DNA of 64,000 nucleotides, from the NCBI GenBank assembly GCA_021521415.1, contig JAIQDT010002035.1, positions 1 to 64,000 on the forward strand. Direction: 5' to 3'. Position numbers and translations under genes: made by a program. Under the pieces are notes generated by a model. The model had not been told where the DNA came from, searched no databases, and worked only from the letters and a program-made list of their open reading frames with translations. Source of the stretch: Bidens hawaiensis (lineage: Eukaryota; Streptophyta; Magnoliopsida; Asterales; Asteraceae). Of this stretch, positions 33,604 through 46,330 are shown piece after piece (positions within the stretch are counted from its first letter, which is position 1; each line of letters opens with the position of its first letter).

Positions 33604-35869
33604 AATTTGAATTGATGGATTACTTTGGTTTTGATTTTTTTCTAAATTTTATAGAACATAACCAGTTTTTTCTAATATTGCTCTAGATCCATATTCTTCA
33701 AATGGGCATGACGGTGTTGTCAAAGAAGATGACGGTAATTAGCATACCCTAGCTTCTATGTCTTCTAAAATTCATCTTTTAAGCTTCAACTCATGTCATG
33801 GTATGTGTTTTTAAGGATGCATATCTAATAATCTTTGGAAGAAAATTATCAAAATATATCCTAAATTGCAATCGGATCATTATTGTAAAAGTGTTAAATC
33901 TCAAAAGATGAAGGCATGACATTGGTTGATCAATGCACTCGTGTGTATCACATAAGTAGTTATTCTGAATGATGACACTCATCTATTTACACAAGTATGT
34001 AAAGAGGTGGTTTCATAATGCATATTATTTAGATGCATATAAAAGTTATATTTATATATTACAAAATTTGTTTGTGGAGGGTAGAATAAGATAAAAAAAC
34101 TATAGATGTTGGGAGTTATGTTGGACCAGCTTGAAAACCCGCAGTCAGCCTGTAGCAGTGTATGTTCTCTTGGTCAAAATGGTTCGGGTTAGGTTTTTAT
34201 ATAATTATATTGCAAGTACTCGGTATTCTTGCTAAGTTTTGGTTTTTCTTTTTTGTTAAATTAGATGTCTATTGTTAACATGGGAAGTAGCAAATAAAGC
34301 AAATGTTCCTCGTGATTTAATTACTGGACTAGAAAAATAGATTTTTACGCATAAAGATGTCACATTGGGGATGGCTGATGTCAGCTCCAATTATGATTGT
34401 GTTGTTATTGATCAAAACTAGGTGTGTTTTAGTTAATAATTGTATCAATATTTTTTACTTCTTATCTATTTGTTATTTTTTAACTCATAAATTGTAACAC
34501 TAATACCACCTTTATATGCGACGATATGGTGGAGATCATTTAAACATGCTCTTTTAGGAATTCCAGCTGTTGAGCTTCACTATCGGGAGATGTTGTTGCC
34601 GTTCCTTTAATTCAGTTAACTTTTAAGTGTGACTGGTGATAATATAAAGGTAATTATATTTATTCTATAATATGCTCGTATTTTGTCATGATCTATTTTA
34701 TCATTAATATTGAAATAACCCATTTTAATCATCTGATGAATATGAATTTGACGATATGTTATTTCACTTGCAATTTTGTGCATCTTTCTCAAGACTGTTA
34801 ATGGCTTTGTTTGACTTTAAAGAGTCAAAGTTGGATGTTTGATAAGGGATTTATCTCTAATAACACTTAATTTTCGAGAAAATTCAATAACATTAAGTTC
34901 ACAATATCTGAGGTGGATGCGAAACTTCTGATTTCATTTCATGTTTGTGTTTTACTTTATTGCGAGTTTATGTAAACATATGTAGGGACTAGGCTGGGCA
35001 ACATAAGTAATCAATGCATTAAGCGTGATTATAAAACCATATTATATATACTTGAAGTAAGAAATGGTAATATTTTATATTTGTGATGCAGGTCATATAT
35101 ATGATATAAGTAATCTATTAACATGCTCAAATATAATCCATTTGTGATGTCATGCTCCTTGCAGGTAATCTTTAATTCATGTTCTTATATAACTTCACTT
35201 ATATTTTCTTTTCATGTGTGTGAAGTTACTAATTATTGCTGTGTTTTGTTTTGCAACCATTTCTGGTAGTGACCAAACCACGACTTTTACAATGCCTGAA
35301 AAGTAGATATGTTCATCATTTAGCATGCATGAATCGAAAATATTTTGTTAAGATTATACTGGGCCTATGCCAGGTAAAAGATCTCTGACTAAACTCTTAA
35401 ACATTTTTGGATGTTTTCTTAGGTATAATCGAAAGTAGTTATTTTGGTTTATCAATTGTATCAGGCGCATATGGTTTTGAAGGCCCTAAAAATCGTCAAC
35501 CTACTCAAAATTCAGGTTTGTTAATCACTTGATCAACAGATTTTATAATTGACCTTTCATTCAAAGATTTTTTAAAAGTTGTCTAAAAACCACCAAATGA
35601 AATAGAAATGTTAATATTTACCTAAATACCAAAAATGTGTTTTGTTTGAATAATTTCATAAACATAGGTAAATATTAAAACTGTCTTCAAAACATTATTG
35701 TATGCACCGTCTATATCTTTTTTTTGAACGACTTATGGAATATACTTAGTAAACCCGTTCATAGTATTCCGGTTTGAGTCGTCCCGACCCACCAGACCTC
35801 TTCAGTTTTGAACCTTTTTAATTATTTTTGTTGCAAGGTGTTGAAACTGAACCCTTTATCTGGTGTTTA

Positions 35870-35998
35870 GAACACTTTGTCGGAGAAGAAGTATGCTTTC
35901 AAGATGAAATATAATGTGGACAGACGGAAAAGAGCTTTGGAATTGCAAAATTTTATGATGATGATTGCCACTCTTGAGAAGAAGTTCAACCTAGACCA
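35870..35998 (+). pseudogene. Exon-like segment inside Helitron H1
   Basis: 129 bases, 43 codons in phase, between a GTTTAG acceptor-like and a CAG/GTCAG donor-like junction. It encodes a basic helical stretch (KKYAFKMKYNVDRRKRALEL, then LEKKFNLDQ). Helitrons often capture gene fragments; I do not recognise the source gene and found no other exon with certainty. Confidence 0.35.
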
Positions 35999-36707
35999 GG
36001 TCAGAATGGGTTGTCTGGTTACATGCATCTGACAACCGGAGATAGGATTTCTCAATATACCTTCATATGAAGGTGAAATAATTCAGGAACAAAAGGTGGG
36101 CCAAAGTTTTTGTAAGGCGATAAAGAAGATGGGAAGTTTGGAAACCTACTCATTCCAAAAAAAAGAAAAATAATTAGTGGCTTAAGTTTTAAAATTGTTA
36201 TCATTTGGTTTTGGATGTTTTTTAATATGTTTGCAACAATTTGTTTGATTTTCGGGATTTTGTCGTTTCAAATAATAAATATTTTGTATGATAGTTTTTT
36301 ATAAGTTGGTGAATTTATTTCTGTAATGTTCTCATTGTTACATTATTACAAGAATGTTCATGTTATTTTTAATCTTGACCATCAAAAACATTGTTTGGGT
36401 CGGGTAATGAACCAAAGTAGGATGGATCACCTAACTATGTGAATAATGTTTAGTTGGCTAACATTACAAGACCGGTTGTGGTTATATTCCATCGACTCCC
36501 AAACAACAATGTTAAAGGGAGTACACTAAACATTTTTTTTACTTATTTTATTAGGTTTAAAACTAATCTTTTATTATAACATCACTGAATGAGATTATAC
36601 GTTTATATTATTCATGAAATATTTATAATCATTTTATCTCATTTATTTTATTATTACTGAAATTTATTTTCTTCAAGAAACGTGTATTACACGGGTCACT
36701 AACCTAG

Positions 36708-38139
36708 TAATAATAATAATAAGTGTGTTTAGGAAATTAGTAACACTATGTCCTAAAATGCCAAATGCACAAAGAGCAACCAAATAGTGGTCCACTAACA
36801 AATGCCTAGATGCAAAGCAATAAATTAAGACAAAATGAAATAGGATAGAATTTCCTGACATAATAAGACCGGTAACCTTTGATTGGGGATACCGGGATGA
36901 TAAGGAGATGTCAGATCGGGTGATTAAATCCCAATTACTGATCAAAACCTTATAATTGTGATCACAGGTTTCTTCTTTTTGGCTTCTTCTCCATTCTGAA
37001 CCTGCGACACACAAAAGCAGCAATTCAACATCTTACAAGCCTCATAGTAGGTACACAATGTCTCAGGTAATCCTCAAACAACATCTGTAATCTACAATTT
37101 CCATCTGCAATCTAAAACAAGAAAGAAGTAATTCTGCCAAATGCCATCTATATTCAACTTTTGATCAATTGGCAAACAAGAGCGATGGCACCACAGCCCA
37201 ACATTTCAAAATTCAAGTCTCAATTTTTTGGTATAAAGTTAGACCTTTTCCCTCTCACTTACCAGTTACCATCATCAAGTCAAATCTCAAAGGTTAGGTT
37301 AAAAATTTTGGTGGTTGTTTTATTCTTGTACTTTAATTGAATCTCAGAACCCTAATTAATTTTGTTTTGTTTTAGGGAGATTTCGAGTTCCTGAGATCAA
37401 GAGCACGAACCAGTTGGATTTCTAGTTGCATCGTGAGGTATGCTTTTTAATTTCTTTTTGAATTCATGTACGATCCTATTAACTTCATGCTATAAAGCTG
37501 CATATATTACATCCTGTTTGTATTTCTTTTTTATTTCATGTATATATTTTAATGATGACTACTGTTAGTTTAATTTTGATTATTTATGAATGAGATTCTA
37601 ACCAAGCTATTTTACATAATCAACATATGCTAAGTTAGTTTGTGAGGCTGCTTTGAAACAATATTTCCAAATTTGCGAGACTACTTCATTCCAAACCTGT
37701 GCATTATAGACCTTTGAAACACCCTTCAACACCTCAAATGGAACAATGTCTCACATTATACTCACCATCTTGTGTTAGTTTATAGGTTGTTAAGTTTTGT
37801 TTATAAGTTTTCTTACTTCAAACCGGTTCTGACCTAAACAAATCCGCCTTTTTTTCTGTTCCAATTAAGAACTAGATAGAAACATTCCAATACACAAATA
37901 AATAAAATAGTCATTTATGTAAGGTTGAAAAACTCTCCAACACCTCAATAGTCATTTACATCCAATTACTAGCATAAGATGGACCTTTCTTAGTACACTC
38001 TTGCAACAACTATATTTTAGATCACACATACTCGAAATAAAGATGCTAAATGATACCCCAACACCCCCAAGAAATTGACATATGCTAAACGAGCAGGTTC
38101 TGAAAACATGAGTAAGGCAACCATTGTGAGCACATCCGA
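36708..38139. other. Intergenic stretch, possible gene debris
   Basis: Continues the DNA left of H1. Around 37,375-37,440 a GTTTTAG acceptor-like and GAG/GTATGC donor-like pair bound a 60-base segment, and the preceding CTAATTAATTTTGTTTTG is pyrimidine-rich. No ORF over 120 codons is convincing. I see no LTR matching the C3 3' LTR here. Confidence 0.35.
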
Positions 38140-38935
38140 TCTTGACATCTTTAATGACAAGAATCAAACAAGGAGGATGACGTGGAAGAAAATAGGGAAG
38201 ATGTAGAGATTAACATCACAGTGACCGAGGAAGAAATTTGCAGTCACAAAACTCCAACAAACTATTCATGGTTCAGGTATTCATCTGCACCAAGGCCTGT
38301 AAGAACATACAATTTTCCGGATCTGCAGGAAATCGTCAAGTTCACGTCATCCTTTAAAGACAAGTTTTTCACAAGGCAACCTATTTACTGGTGGGGATTT
38401 GATGCACATGAACGAATCTTCACGATCAAGAAAATGTCTGGACGTCAAGTCAAGTTTTACAACATCCAACACTTAATGAGGCTAAACAATGAAGCACTCG
38501 ATAGACTATGCGACCGCAACCTATACAATCCATCTGCCGACAAATTTGCAACAACATTCGAATCTTAACTTCGCAAAAGTCAATGGAATAGGTATGCATC
38601 GTCAAGCGCGATCATGGGCAGAAATGGACTATATGGAAGAAAAGCAAAGTTTGGAAGATCTACACATCCGATAAAAACAATAAAGAATTAGAGCTTCCAA
38701 CTTATGAACGTAGAACAACGGGCTGCCTGACTTGCCTAAAGACTTGGAAGATGAATGCCTACAGCACAAACCTGATCATAGAATTCACATATGGCAGGTC
38801 TCCGGTCCAGCTGAATGAATACGACAGTCTAAAAGAGTTTGAGTTGGTGGACCTCAAAAACCTCAGCAGATTAGATCCTGTCAAAATACCAAGATTGGCT
38901 AATTATCTAAAAGGCGAGGGCAAATACTAGGAAGA
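38140..38935 (+). pseudogene. Unidentified coding remnant, possibly a copia extra ORF
   Basis: A 128-codon open stretch (38,182-38,568), acidic at first, then NYSWFRYSSAP, PIYWWGFDAHERIFTIKKMSG and IQHLMRLNNEALDRL, followed after frame changes by coding-like sequence to a stop near 38,930 (LPTYERRTTGCLT, LVDLKNLSRLDP). An acidic leader followed by a W-rich, FTIKK-like module resembles the C-terminal part of the C2 extra ORF (LFVIKRYDGVQYF), so it may be the tail of another such copia ORF. The similarity is of style more than of sequence and is uncertain. Confidence 0.4.
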
Positions 38936-39442
38936 GACTTTGGGTAGATTGATCACTATTGAATAAACTATCTGAAAACAACCGAAGACACACCTTAGTT
39001 CCCTACATGCAGGAGAAGTGATATCATGTACAGATTTGGAGATGCTAACATCTCCGAATCTTTACCCAAATGTAGTTGTTTTTTTAGAATCATTCGTTGG
39101 TTTATGTTTATTTCCTTTATTATAAACGCTATGTTGTCTGTGTGTTTTGTTGCCTTTTAATGAAGTGAGGTGTTTATTGCCTTTTCATTGGTGTAGTTTG
39201 CATGTGTGTATGCTGCGCTATCTTTTTATATGTGTATACGAGAATTATGTTTTACTTTGCATAATATTGTCATATCTTATTTCATGTTGTTTGTCTTCTC
39301 TATTAGCCTAAAATCTTATCTATTTGCCTATAATCTTCTATAAAACAAAATGTACACAAATTTCTATTAGCCTAAAATCTTCTCTGTAATGTCGTAATTA
39401 ATACATATAAGGTGTCTACACTAGCTAAACTAAGGTAACACC

Positions 39443-39850
39443 ATGGCTGACCTTTCTATTGAAATAATCTTGTTCGAGATATTAACAAGGTTTCCCTACC
39501 GTCAACACAATACTTTGTAAGGATACATTGTTCCCGCTCATTAGTTTCATCTAATCAGAGAATTCTCTTAATTGGTGACCTATCATGCTCTGTTCTACCA
39601 ATCAACTTTCAGTCTGGTGTTAATGGGCCAAGCACCATCATTTCTTTTCCAATCAGTGCCCAATTTAATGACGTCTCTATTCTTTCTCATTTGGATGAAT
39701 TGTTGTGTGTTTGGTTGAATCATACATCTGAGCAGCTTCTCTGGAATCCGATCACAAATGCATACAAGAATTTGTCAAAAGCTGATGGCCATGTCTTCTT
39801 TGAAGATATTGATGATGCTATTGGTTTTTTTCCATCATGTTTTTTAATCT
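39443..39850 (+). pseudogene. F-box protein gene fragment
   Basis: Starts MADLSIEIILFEILTRFPY, an N-terminal F-box of the plant F-box/associated-domain type, then loses about 20 codons and shifts frame. It continues with VRIHCSRSLVSSNQRILLIG (after the missing F-box C-terminal half) and LLCVWLNHTSEQLLWNPITN, the usual start of the associated domain. It ends soon after. Such proteins are substrate-recognition subunits of SCF ubiquitin ligases. Its place just upstream of a Helitron Rep gene suggests capture by a Helitron, but the Helitron ends are not seen. Confidence 0.7.
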
Positions 39851-39987
39851 ATTAAGAATTTTTTTTTTGTTCCATCATGATGGTTAATTCAAGTCTCATA
39901 TGATATTCTTGTAATAATGCTTTTAGACTATAATTGTCTATAATAACTCTTTTTTTATTTAATTTACAAGGCATTTATTAATTTACA

Positions 39988-41266
39988 ATGACTAATGGAC
40001 AACCAAAAACGTCAGCTGAAAAACGTAAAGAGTATAATAGAAGATATTATGCTTCACGCAAAGAAAATAACAAAATTTCGAAAGTTGGCATTGGTGATGT
40101 CTCCCAAAGTGATTCGTTAATACATTCAATAGAGAGGACACCGTTAAGAATTTTACGAGGTTTCTATTTATTTAACAAAGCTTTCTTTATTAGGCTTGAC
40201 ATCTTTTAAGTTGTTACTTAATACAATGAATTTTTTAGGTACTCAAATTCAACCATTCACTCAAGATGAGAACACAGAAGGGATTTGTATAATTTTGTTT
40301 ATGATGGTATACTTAGAGACAATCGTGTCTTCAAGGAACAGAGTCCATGTACTCATTGTGGAGCAAAACGATTCAAATTTGAATTTGCTACCTTTTGTTG
40401 TATGATTGGGAAAACAATTTTAGCAAATTCAGACATTCCGGATGAATTGTATCTGCTTTTCACGTCGCAAGATGAAATTGGAAAAGTGTTTAGGCAAAAC
40501 ATACGTGCTTATAACACCAATTTTTCGTTCTCCTCAATGGGGGTGACACTAGATGATTCACTTACCAATATAAGAGATGGTGTATACATGTTTCAAGCAC
40601 CTAAAGGAATTTATCACAAAATCGACCAATTAGTTTCACGGGGTGGAACACCTAGGTACCTTCAATTGTATTTTTATGATCCTGATACTGAGTTAAATCA
40701 TAAACTCTAATGGCCAAACCTTGATAAAAGTATTACTAAAATGTTGACACGTGTTCTTTCTACAAACCCATACGTCAAAACATTTCGAAGTCTTTCAGAA
40801 CTAGGACCTCTAGACAACTATAGAGTCAGTTTAAATGCTTCAGTTGCGCTTGACCAAAGGCTATACAACCGACCAACCACATCCAAGGTTGCTGGTATCT
40901 GGGTTGATGGTAATGACAATATCACTTAGTACAAAATAAGTATAGTTGTGTACGGTAGGTCTGAACATACTCAAACTATTCAGCCATACTTTGGTTGTTA
41001 CGATTCATTGTCATATCCCCTTTTTTTCCCTAATGGTGAGTCGGGTTGGCATCCTAACATACCACATCAAGGAGTACCAATAAATGAAGTTCATAACAAC
41101 CATGACAACATCGACGAAGTACTGAAGGTACAAACAGCTTACTTATCTTTTTAAAGTGAAGATTATAAATAATACCCCAACATATACTGTTTTTAACTGA
41201 TCATTTTTATCATTGTTCAGAGGCTAACAAACGAAGTGGTAGAAAAACTATGGCAATGCGAGAGTA
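39988..41266 (+). pseudogene. Helitron Rep/helicase, N-terminal part
   Basis: The first exon-like piece (MTNGQPKTSAEKRKEYNRRY) is basic. Then CTHCGAKRFKFEFATFCC, DIPDELYLLFTSQDEIGK, FRQNIRAYNTNFSFSSMGV and PRYLQLYFYDPDTELNHK match the Helitron-like N domain. SYPLFFPNGESGWHPNIP and a final KRSGRKTMAMREY follow. There is an intron-like gap at about 40,161-40,238, a frameshift near 40,285, stops at 40,708 and 40,927, and perhaps an intron at 41,127-41,219. The gene is cut at 41,266 by an LTR; the replication-initiator catalytic site and helicase lie downstream in the family and are absent. Confidence 0.85.
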
Positions 41267-42300
41267 TGTGAAGCCCCGCTCCTCGTGCCTCACTTTAACG
41301 TTGGATATACTCATAAACAAAGTTCTAAATATCATAATTAATTAAAACTTTTGCTGAATAATTAACTTCAACCATAATATATTATATAACATCCAAATCT
41401 TGTCTTTAACAAACATTCTTTGTCTTTTAAAAATAAAACATAAGTCTTTAAAATATCATAACATTTCCTTGAGATGCCAGTGTTTTTAATTCCATGCCAT
41501 GTGTCCATATCAAACGAACAGCCTTATTCTACTCACCTGCGTGCATACTAAAAGTCAGCTATGCTGAGGGAGTTCTAGTAAATCAAGCAACATACAATTA
41601 GTTCACATATATGTACACATGCCCAGAGGTATGTACACCATTCATACTTAACCTGTTCACATTACTTTCTTACATACGTTCATACATTCATTCTTCATAC
41701 TTTCTTTACCTTCATAGTACATACATAACTATCCATACAACTTAAAGAGCCTTCCGCCCTATAACTTCACTGATATTGTAAGGGTCTAGTCCCTAACATC
41801 ACAGATATTATAAGGGTCTGGTCCCCACCTTCACATATATTATAAGGACCTGGTTCCCATCATCACAGATATTGTTAGGGTCTGGTCCCCATCATCGCAG
41901 ATATTATTAGGGTCCAGTCCCTATCCTCACAGATATTATTAGGGTTTGGTCCCTTATCTTCCGTGCAACCATACCATACCTATCATTATAATTATACACA
42001 TAAACTTTCATACATACTTTTAATACTTTCTATAGAATTCATACCATACATATAACTATCACATTTATCAGTATGGCATGCACTTACCACTTAAGGTAAT
42101 TGTATTAACAATCACATCGAGTATGCACACAGCCCCGAAAACATAACAAGGCAAATGGGGCTAGAAACTCACATGGATTCTGTTACGTTTGTCGTTAACG
42201 GTTATTTCTCTCTTTAACTGAACTCGGTTAACTGTACACTAATTACGTATATCAATACTTGCCCTAATCACAATATTTAGGTTTTAGCTACAAAGGCTAA
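41267..42300 (-). repeat. G2-family LTR fragment inside the Helitron gene
   Basis: Begins TGTGAAGCCCCG at 41,267 and follows S1 block by block: TAAACAAAGTTCTAAATATCA, GCGTGCATACTAAAAGTCAGC (41,542), a CACAGATATTATTAGGGTC minisatellite (about 41,770-41,960), CACTTAAGGTAA-type block, GAGTATGCACACAGCCCCGAAA (42,118). Homology fades after about 42,270. The far end and target duplication (expected GAGTA) were not found, so it is truncated or strongly diverged. Confidence 0.75.
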
Positions 42301-42339
42301 GTCTGGTATATTCTAATGGCTTTATAGGGCATTGAATTT

Positions 42340-42860
42340 GAGTAGTCCTCCTCCTTTGAACACAACTTTGTATTCGATTACTCAAGTATTCAGATAGGTT
42401 TATGTTAGAATGTCACTTTATATTCAAACTCTAACGTATTCGAATGACCCTTTGTTAGAACACAATTTTACATTTAAACACCAATGTATTCGGATACTTT
42501 TTATTCGAATACATCATATTCGAATACATCATATTTGAATATACTGTATTCGAATACAATTGTATTCGAACACATTGTGTTCTTTTCTTTTTCTTTCTTT
42601 TCTTCCCTTCCTCCCTCTTGTATTCGAAACATGCCTTGTATTCGAATAGAATACATGAGTTAGGATATGTTTATACACTAAGGGACATGTATGCGAATAG
42701 GATTGTGCACAAGGGAGATGTATTCAAATAAAGTCTAGGACGACATCTTGGATTCGAATATAATTTGATGTTTGTCCAACCTTTATGTCTTTCTCTCATC
42801 TATTCGAATAGGAGGGTTGTATTCGAATATACTGTATTCAAATGCACCTCCTGGGTCACG
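42340..42860. repeat. TATTCGAATA palindrome cluster
   Basis: More than ten copies of TATTCGAATA or one-base variants, several inside the perfect palindrome GTATTCGAATAC. It lies where the related LTRs have their CGAA-word arrays, so it probably belongs to the diverged continuation of the preceding LTR. Confidence 0.65.
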
Positions 42861-42989
42861 GTACACCCTTATTTTCATTATCCTTTATGGCTCTATGTCG
42901 TCTTTTAAACATTTCTATACCTTTCTTTGCCTAAGATCTAGTCCGGATGTTCATAAAGCTCGAACCTTTAAAGCTCGAAGCTTTTTGTA

Positions 42990-45480
42990 GCTCTGTAAAA
43001 TAGAAAATAGTATATTAGAATAAATACATTCTTATTTGAATGTATAGGCTCACGATAAATTTGTTGAATTGATAGATTTGATAATGCACTTAAAAAAACC
43101 AAATTGTAACTTTTAATAAATAGTGTTACAACTATGAATAAAACTTGGTTAACATACATACCTTTGTAGCATAGGAGTAATTGTGAATCCTATGTACAAC
43201 AACTTGGTCGCCTTTGTAATTTTTGATTGCATTAGAATTTCTGGTTCATAGACTTTGGAAACATGCTAGAGAAACATATGTTTAATTTGTAAAATACAAT
43301 AAAAAATATATCTCAAATATGCATTAGCTGCTTATTTGTTATAACATTGTTAGAAATGAAATGAAGAAACATAAAAAAGAAGTCAACACATTATACCAAG
43401 CTTCAATAGAGAGAGTAATGATAATATCGAGTTTCTGCAATAGAAATACACCTTGAACACCAAAAAGGTACAATCTTTATAAAAGGAGAATGTCCATACC
43501 AGTTGTCATACCATCCAACATTAATGTGCCTGATTTTGCTTGCTTTTGTGCATTTCTTTCTATCCTTGCTATATTATTGCACTTAACAAAAAACCTCATA
43601 AGATAAAAAAAACTAATACTCAAATTAAGTATTTTATACAATTAAATATAGCCTACATCCATCTTGGTGATGAACTTCCAGCCATGTTTCCCACCATGAC
43701 TCGCATTAGGAATTTCTTTCATATTTATAAACGCCTAAAAGTTGTTAAGATAATATTGACGTTATTGACTGATTCTTCTCTGACCAACCAATTTTAACCT
43801 TGATTGGCTAGCAAATTAATGGCCCAATCCCTCACCTTTGCAAAAGTCTTATGTTAAAATAACCATGAAGTTAATACTAGGAAAATATTAAAGTAAAGCT
43901 ATTAAAACCCAAAATAAAGATTATAAACCGAACCCATGAAGTTAATACTTAGAAAATGCAAGAAAACCAAAAAATAAAATAAAATAAAATATTATAAAGC
44001 TAACTCAATATCTAATTTGTGAAATTACAAGTTCAAGTAAACAGGGAGGTTTAACCCGAACTAAACAAAAAACGTTAAATCAATTATATAAATCGGAAAA
44101 TAGATTGAACATACCTATAGAACAATTTCCACCGATGTGACGGAGGTGGTGCGACAATGGTTACGGTGGTGATGTTGATGCAGGAGCGGTGACGGGGTGG
44201 TGCGATGGTGTGATTCGGTGAGACCGGCGGATGATTGGTGCGGCGGTTTGTAAGGGCGTAGAAGTTTTACTCTCGAACATATCGAAAGCTAGAGAGTGGA
44301 GATAGTCATATACATGTTTGACGATTTTTAAATTTCATATTGGAAGGAAAGAAAAGTGAAAATTAGGGGCGGGAAATAGTGGTGGGAATAGTTTTTTATG
44401 AATTCTTAAAATAAAACTTGTAGAAAAATTAGTAACTAGGAGTTGTATAAGAATATGAACTCTTTTTAGTTCTTACAAACTTCAAAATTGATAGATGCTT
44501 AGTTATAAATACAAGTATATTTTTTACTATAGTTATGGCATATTAGTTATTAAGGAGTTATATTGTGTGTATAGCGAGCTATGTAACGCATAATAATAGA
44601 ATACAGAGGCCTTGAAGTGTTAAATTTAGTGTATACTGAGTCATGTTAGATGATAATGGATAAAAATAGAAAACATGTCTTAATCGACCATATTAGGACA
44701 TCTTATGTCCTAAAGAATTAGATTAAGCTGTATCAATTAAGTTAGTCACGATACCGACACTAAGTTGAAGAAATAAATATGCGAACGACTAAAACACTAT
44801 TGGCACACGTACAACTTATGATAAAAACGACACAATGTTAGTTGTTGTCGGTCTGGTTCGTGACGCTACAGGAAATAATCTAAAAATATAATTTCGACTA
44901 ATTAGCATATTTGAATTAAAAAGAAATACAAAAAACACAGGCATTTTAGTAGCAAGTCAATGCAAATTCGGTCGGTGTCACTTAAATCAGTTACGATGTC
45001 AAAATTGAACAAAAAAATAATTTCGCCAAATGATTTTATTTAACAAAAAAACAAAGAAAACAAACTTGAAAAAGAACTGGTGATATAATTAGACAAAAGA
45101 CATGAAAGTTAAATAAATAAATAAAGAAAATAAAATCAGCCAAAATGTCATACTCGATCTCGCGCAAAACAAATAAATACCAAAACCAAAAGATATATGT
45201 TACAAAGAAAATAAAATCAGCCAAAATGTCATACTCAATCAGCCATCAGACCACACAAAAATTGATTTTTTATGATATCAAACAGCATATTTTTATCATA
45301 TATATAACGAGCAAAAACCGAACTGAAACCGATCAAAACCCGAACAAAACCGATCGTAACTTGGTCGAGAAACCGGTTTCAACCAGAACTGAAACCGATC
45401 ATAAAACAATTTTAACTTTGGTTGACCTAACCAAACCAGTTTCAACCCAAACCCGTTTCAGTTTTTAAAACGGTTTATGC
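42990..45480. other. AT-rich DNA, no identified gene
   Basis: A GC-richer block at 44,130-44,300, read on minus, resembles a 5' UTR/first exon (a short ORF from about 44,290 ending near 44,170, then a CTATAG/GTATG donor-like site), but no further exons were recognised. The stretch 45,300-45,487 has repeated AACCGAACTG / ACCGGTTT words and ends GCACCTATA, which resembles a hAT-type terminus; no partner end was found. Confidence 0.3.
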
Positions 45481-45524
45481 ACCTATATCAAAGAAACCTA
45501 ACTAGTTTATATTTATTCAGTAGT

Positions 45525-45560
45525 AGTATTATGCCCACCACATTGCGATGGGGGCGAAAA
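45525..45560 (-). other. Degenerate Helitron 3' end (minus)
   Basis: On minus, CCCCCATCGCAATGTGGTGGG can fold and is followed by CATAATACTACT, resembling the hairpin-plus-CTAGT end of plant Helitrons with one mismatch. Weak evidence. Confidence 0.3.
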
Positions 45561-46330
45561 CCATTAAAAAAAGTAACCTTGAAACATTTATCTAACGCGT
45601 GTGTTGATGGACCGGGGCGTTGAACCCGTGCTTTTTGGTGGGATTGTTAAACCGAACGAAAAGTAGACCTAAAAACATCTAATCACGACCATTTGTTGCG
45701 ACTTGTTAACACGTGAAAACAGACCAAAAAATAATAACTAAGTCATCTTATGACCAAAAAGTTGAATGGGTAAGATAAATGTAAGAACGCTGAACAACAC
45801 ATGCGTGTTGTAGCGTGTAAATTTGCAAAATTTAGACTAAAACGTTAAATAAATTTTTTTTAAAAGATGAAAAGTATTAGAGAACAAAGTTGAAAGTGGA
45901 AAATTATTGAGACTAAAAATAAAATATGCTTTGTGACAAACTTGTAAAAAAATAAAGATATAAGAATTCAAGATAAAATTATGAAAAGTATAGTATGAAA
46001 AATAAAAAAGAAAATTGAAAAAAAAAACCTAATGCATAATGTACAACTAATTATGTACTAAAACCTTTCCAATTGTTATATATATATAATATGGTGTATT
46101 ACCTTAATAGTTTTTAAGACTTGTTTTCAATCTCTAGTATAGTTAGTTGAAATGGTAGCATATGAACCAATTATTCCTTATTTTGTTTCAAAACTTTTTA
46201 GAAATTAAATATTAATTTCAAAAAAGGTTCTTTATATGAATTTTGAAACGGATTTATAGACTCAAATATTTTTATTTATTTTTTTTCATTTTCATAAAAT
46301 GGCACAATAATCTTCAAACACTTAAGAGAC

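Larger units (their letters stand above)
31864..36707 (+). mobile_element. Helitron H1, non-autonomous, 4.8 kb
   Basis: Begins TCTACCCTCTCTAC at 31,864 and ends CTAG at 36,707, preceded by the hairpin CGTGT-ATT-ACACG (36,681-36,693). It is inserted between A and T, with a (TAA)n repeat continuous across the insertion point. There is no target duplication, as expected for rolling-circle insertion. The interior is AT-rich and contains a MITE and one exon-like segment, but no Rep/helicase. Small ORFs such as 31,943-32,363 look fortuitous. Confidence 0.8.

Noticed and set aside
45145..45468. 107-codon ORF rich in Thr/Asp/Asn
   Set aside because: Encoded by AACCGA-type repeats resembling a transposon end; not protein-like.
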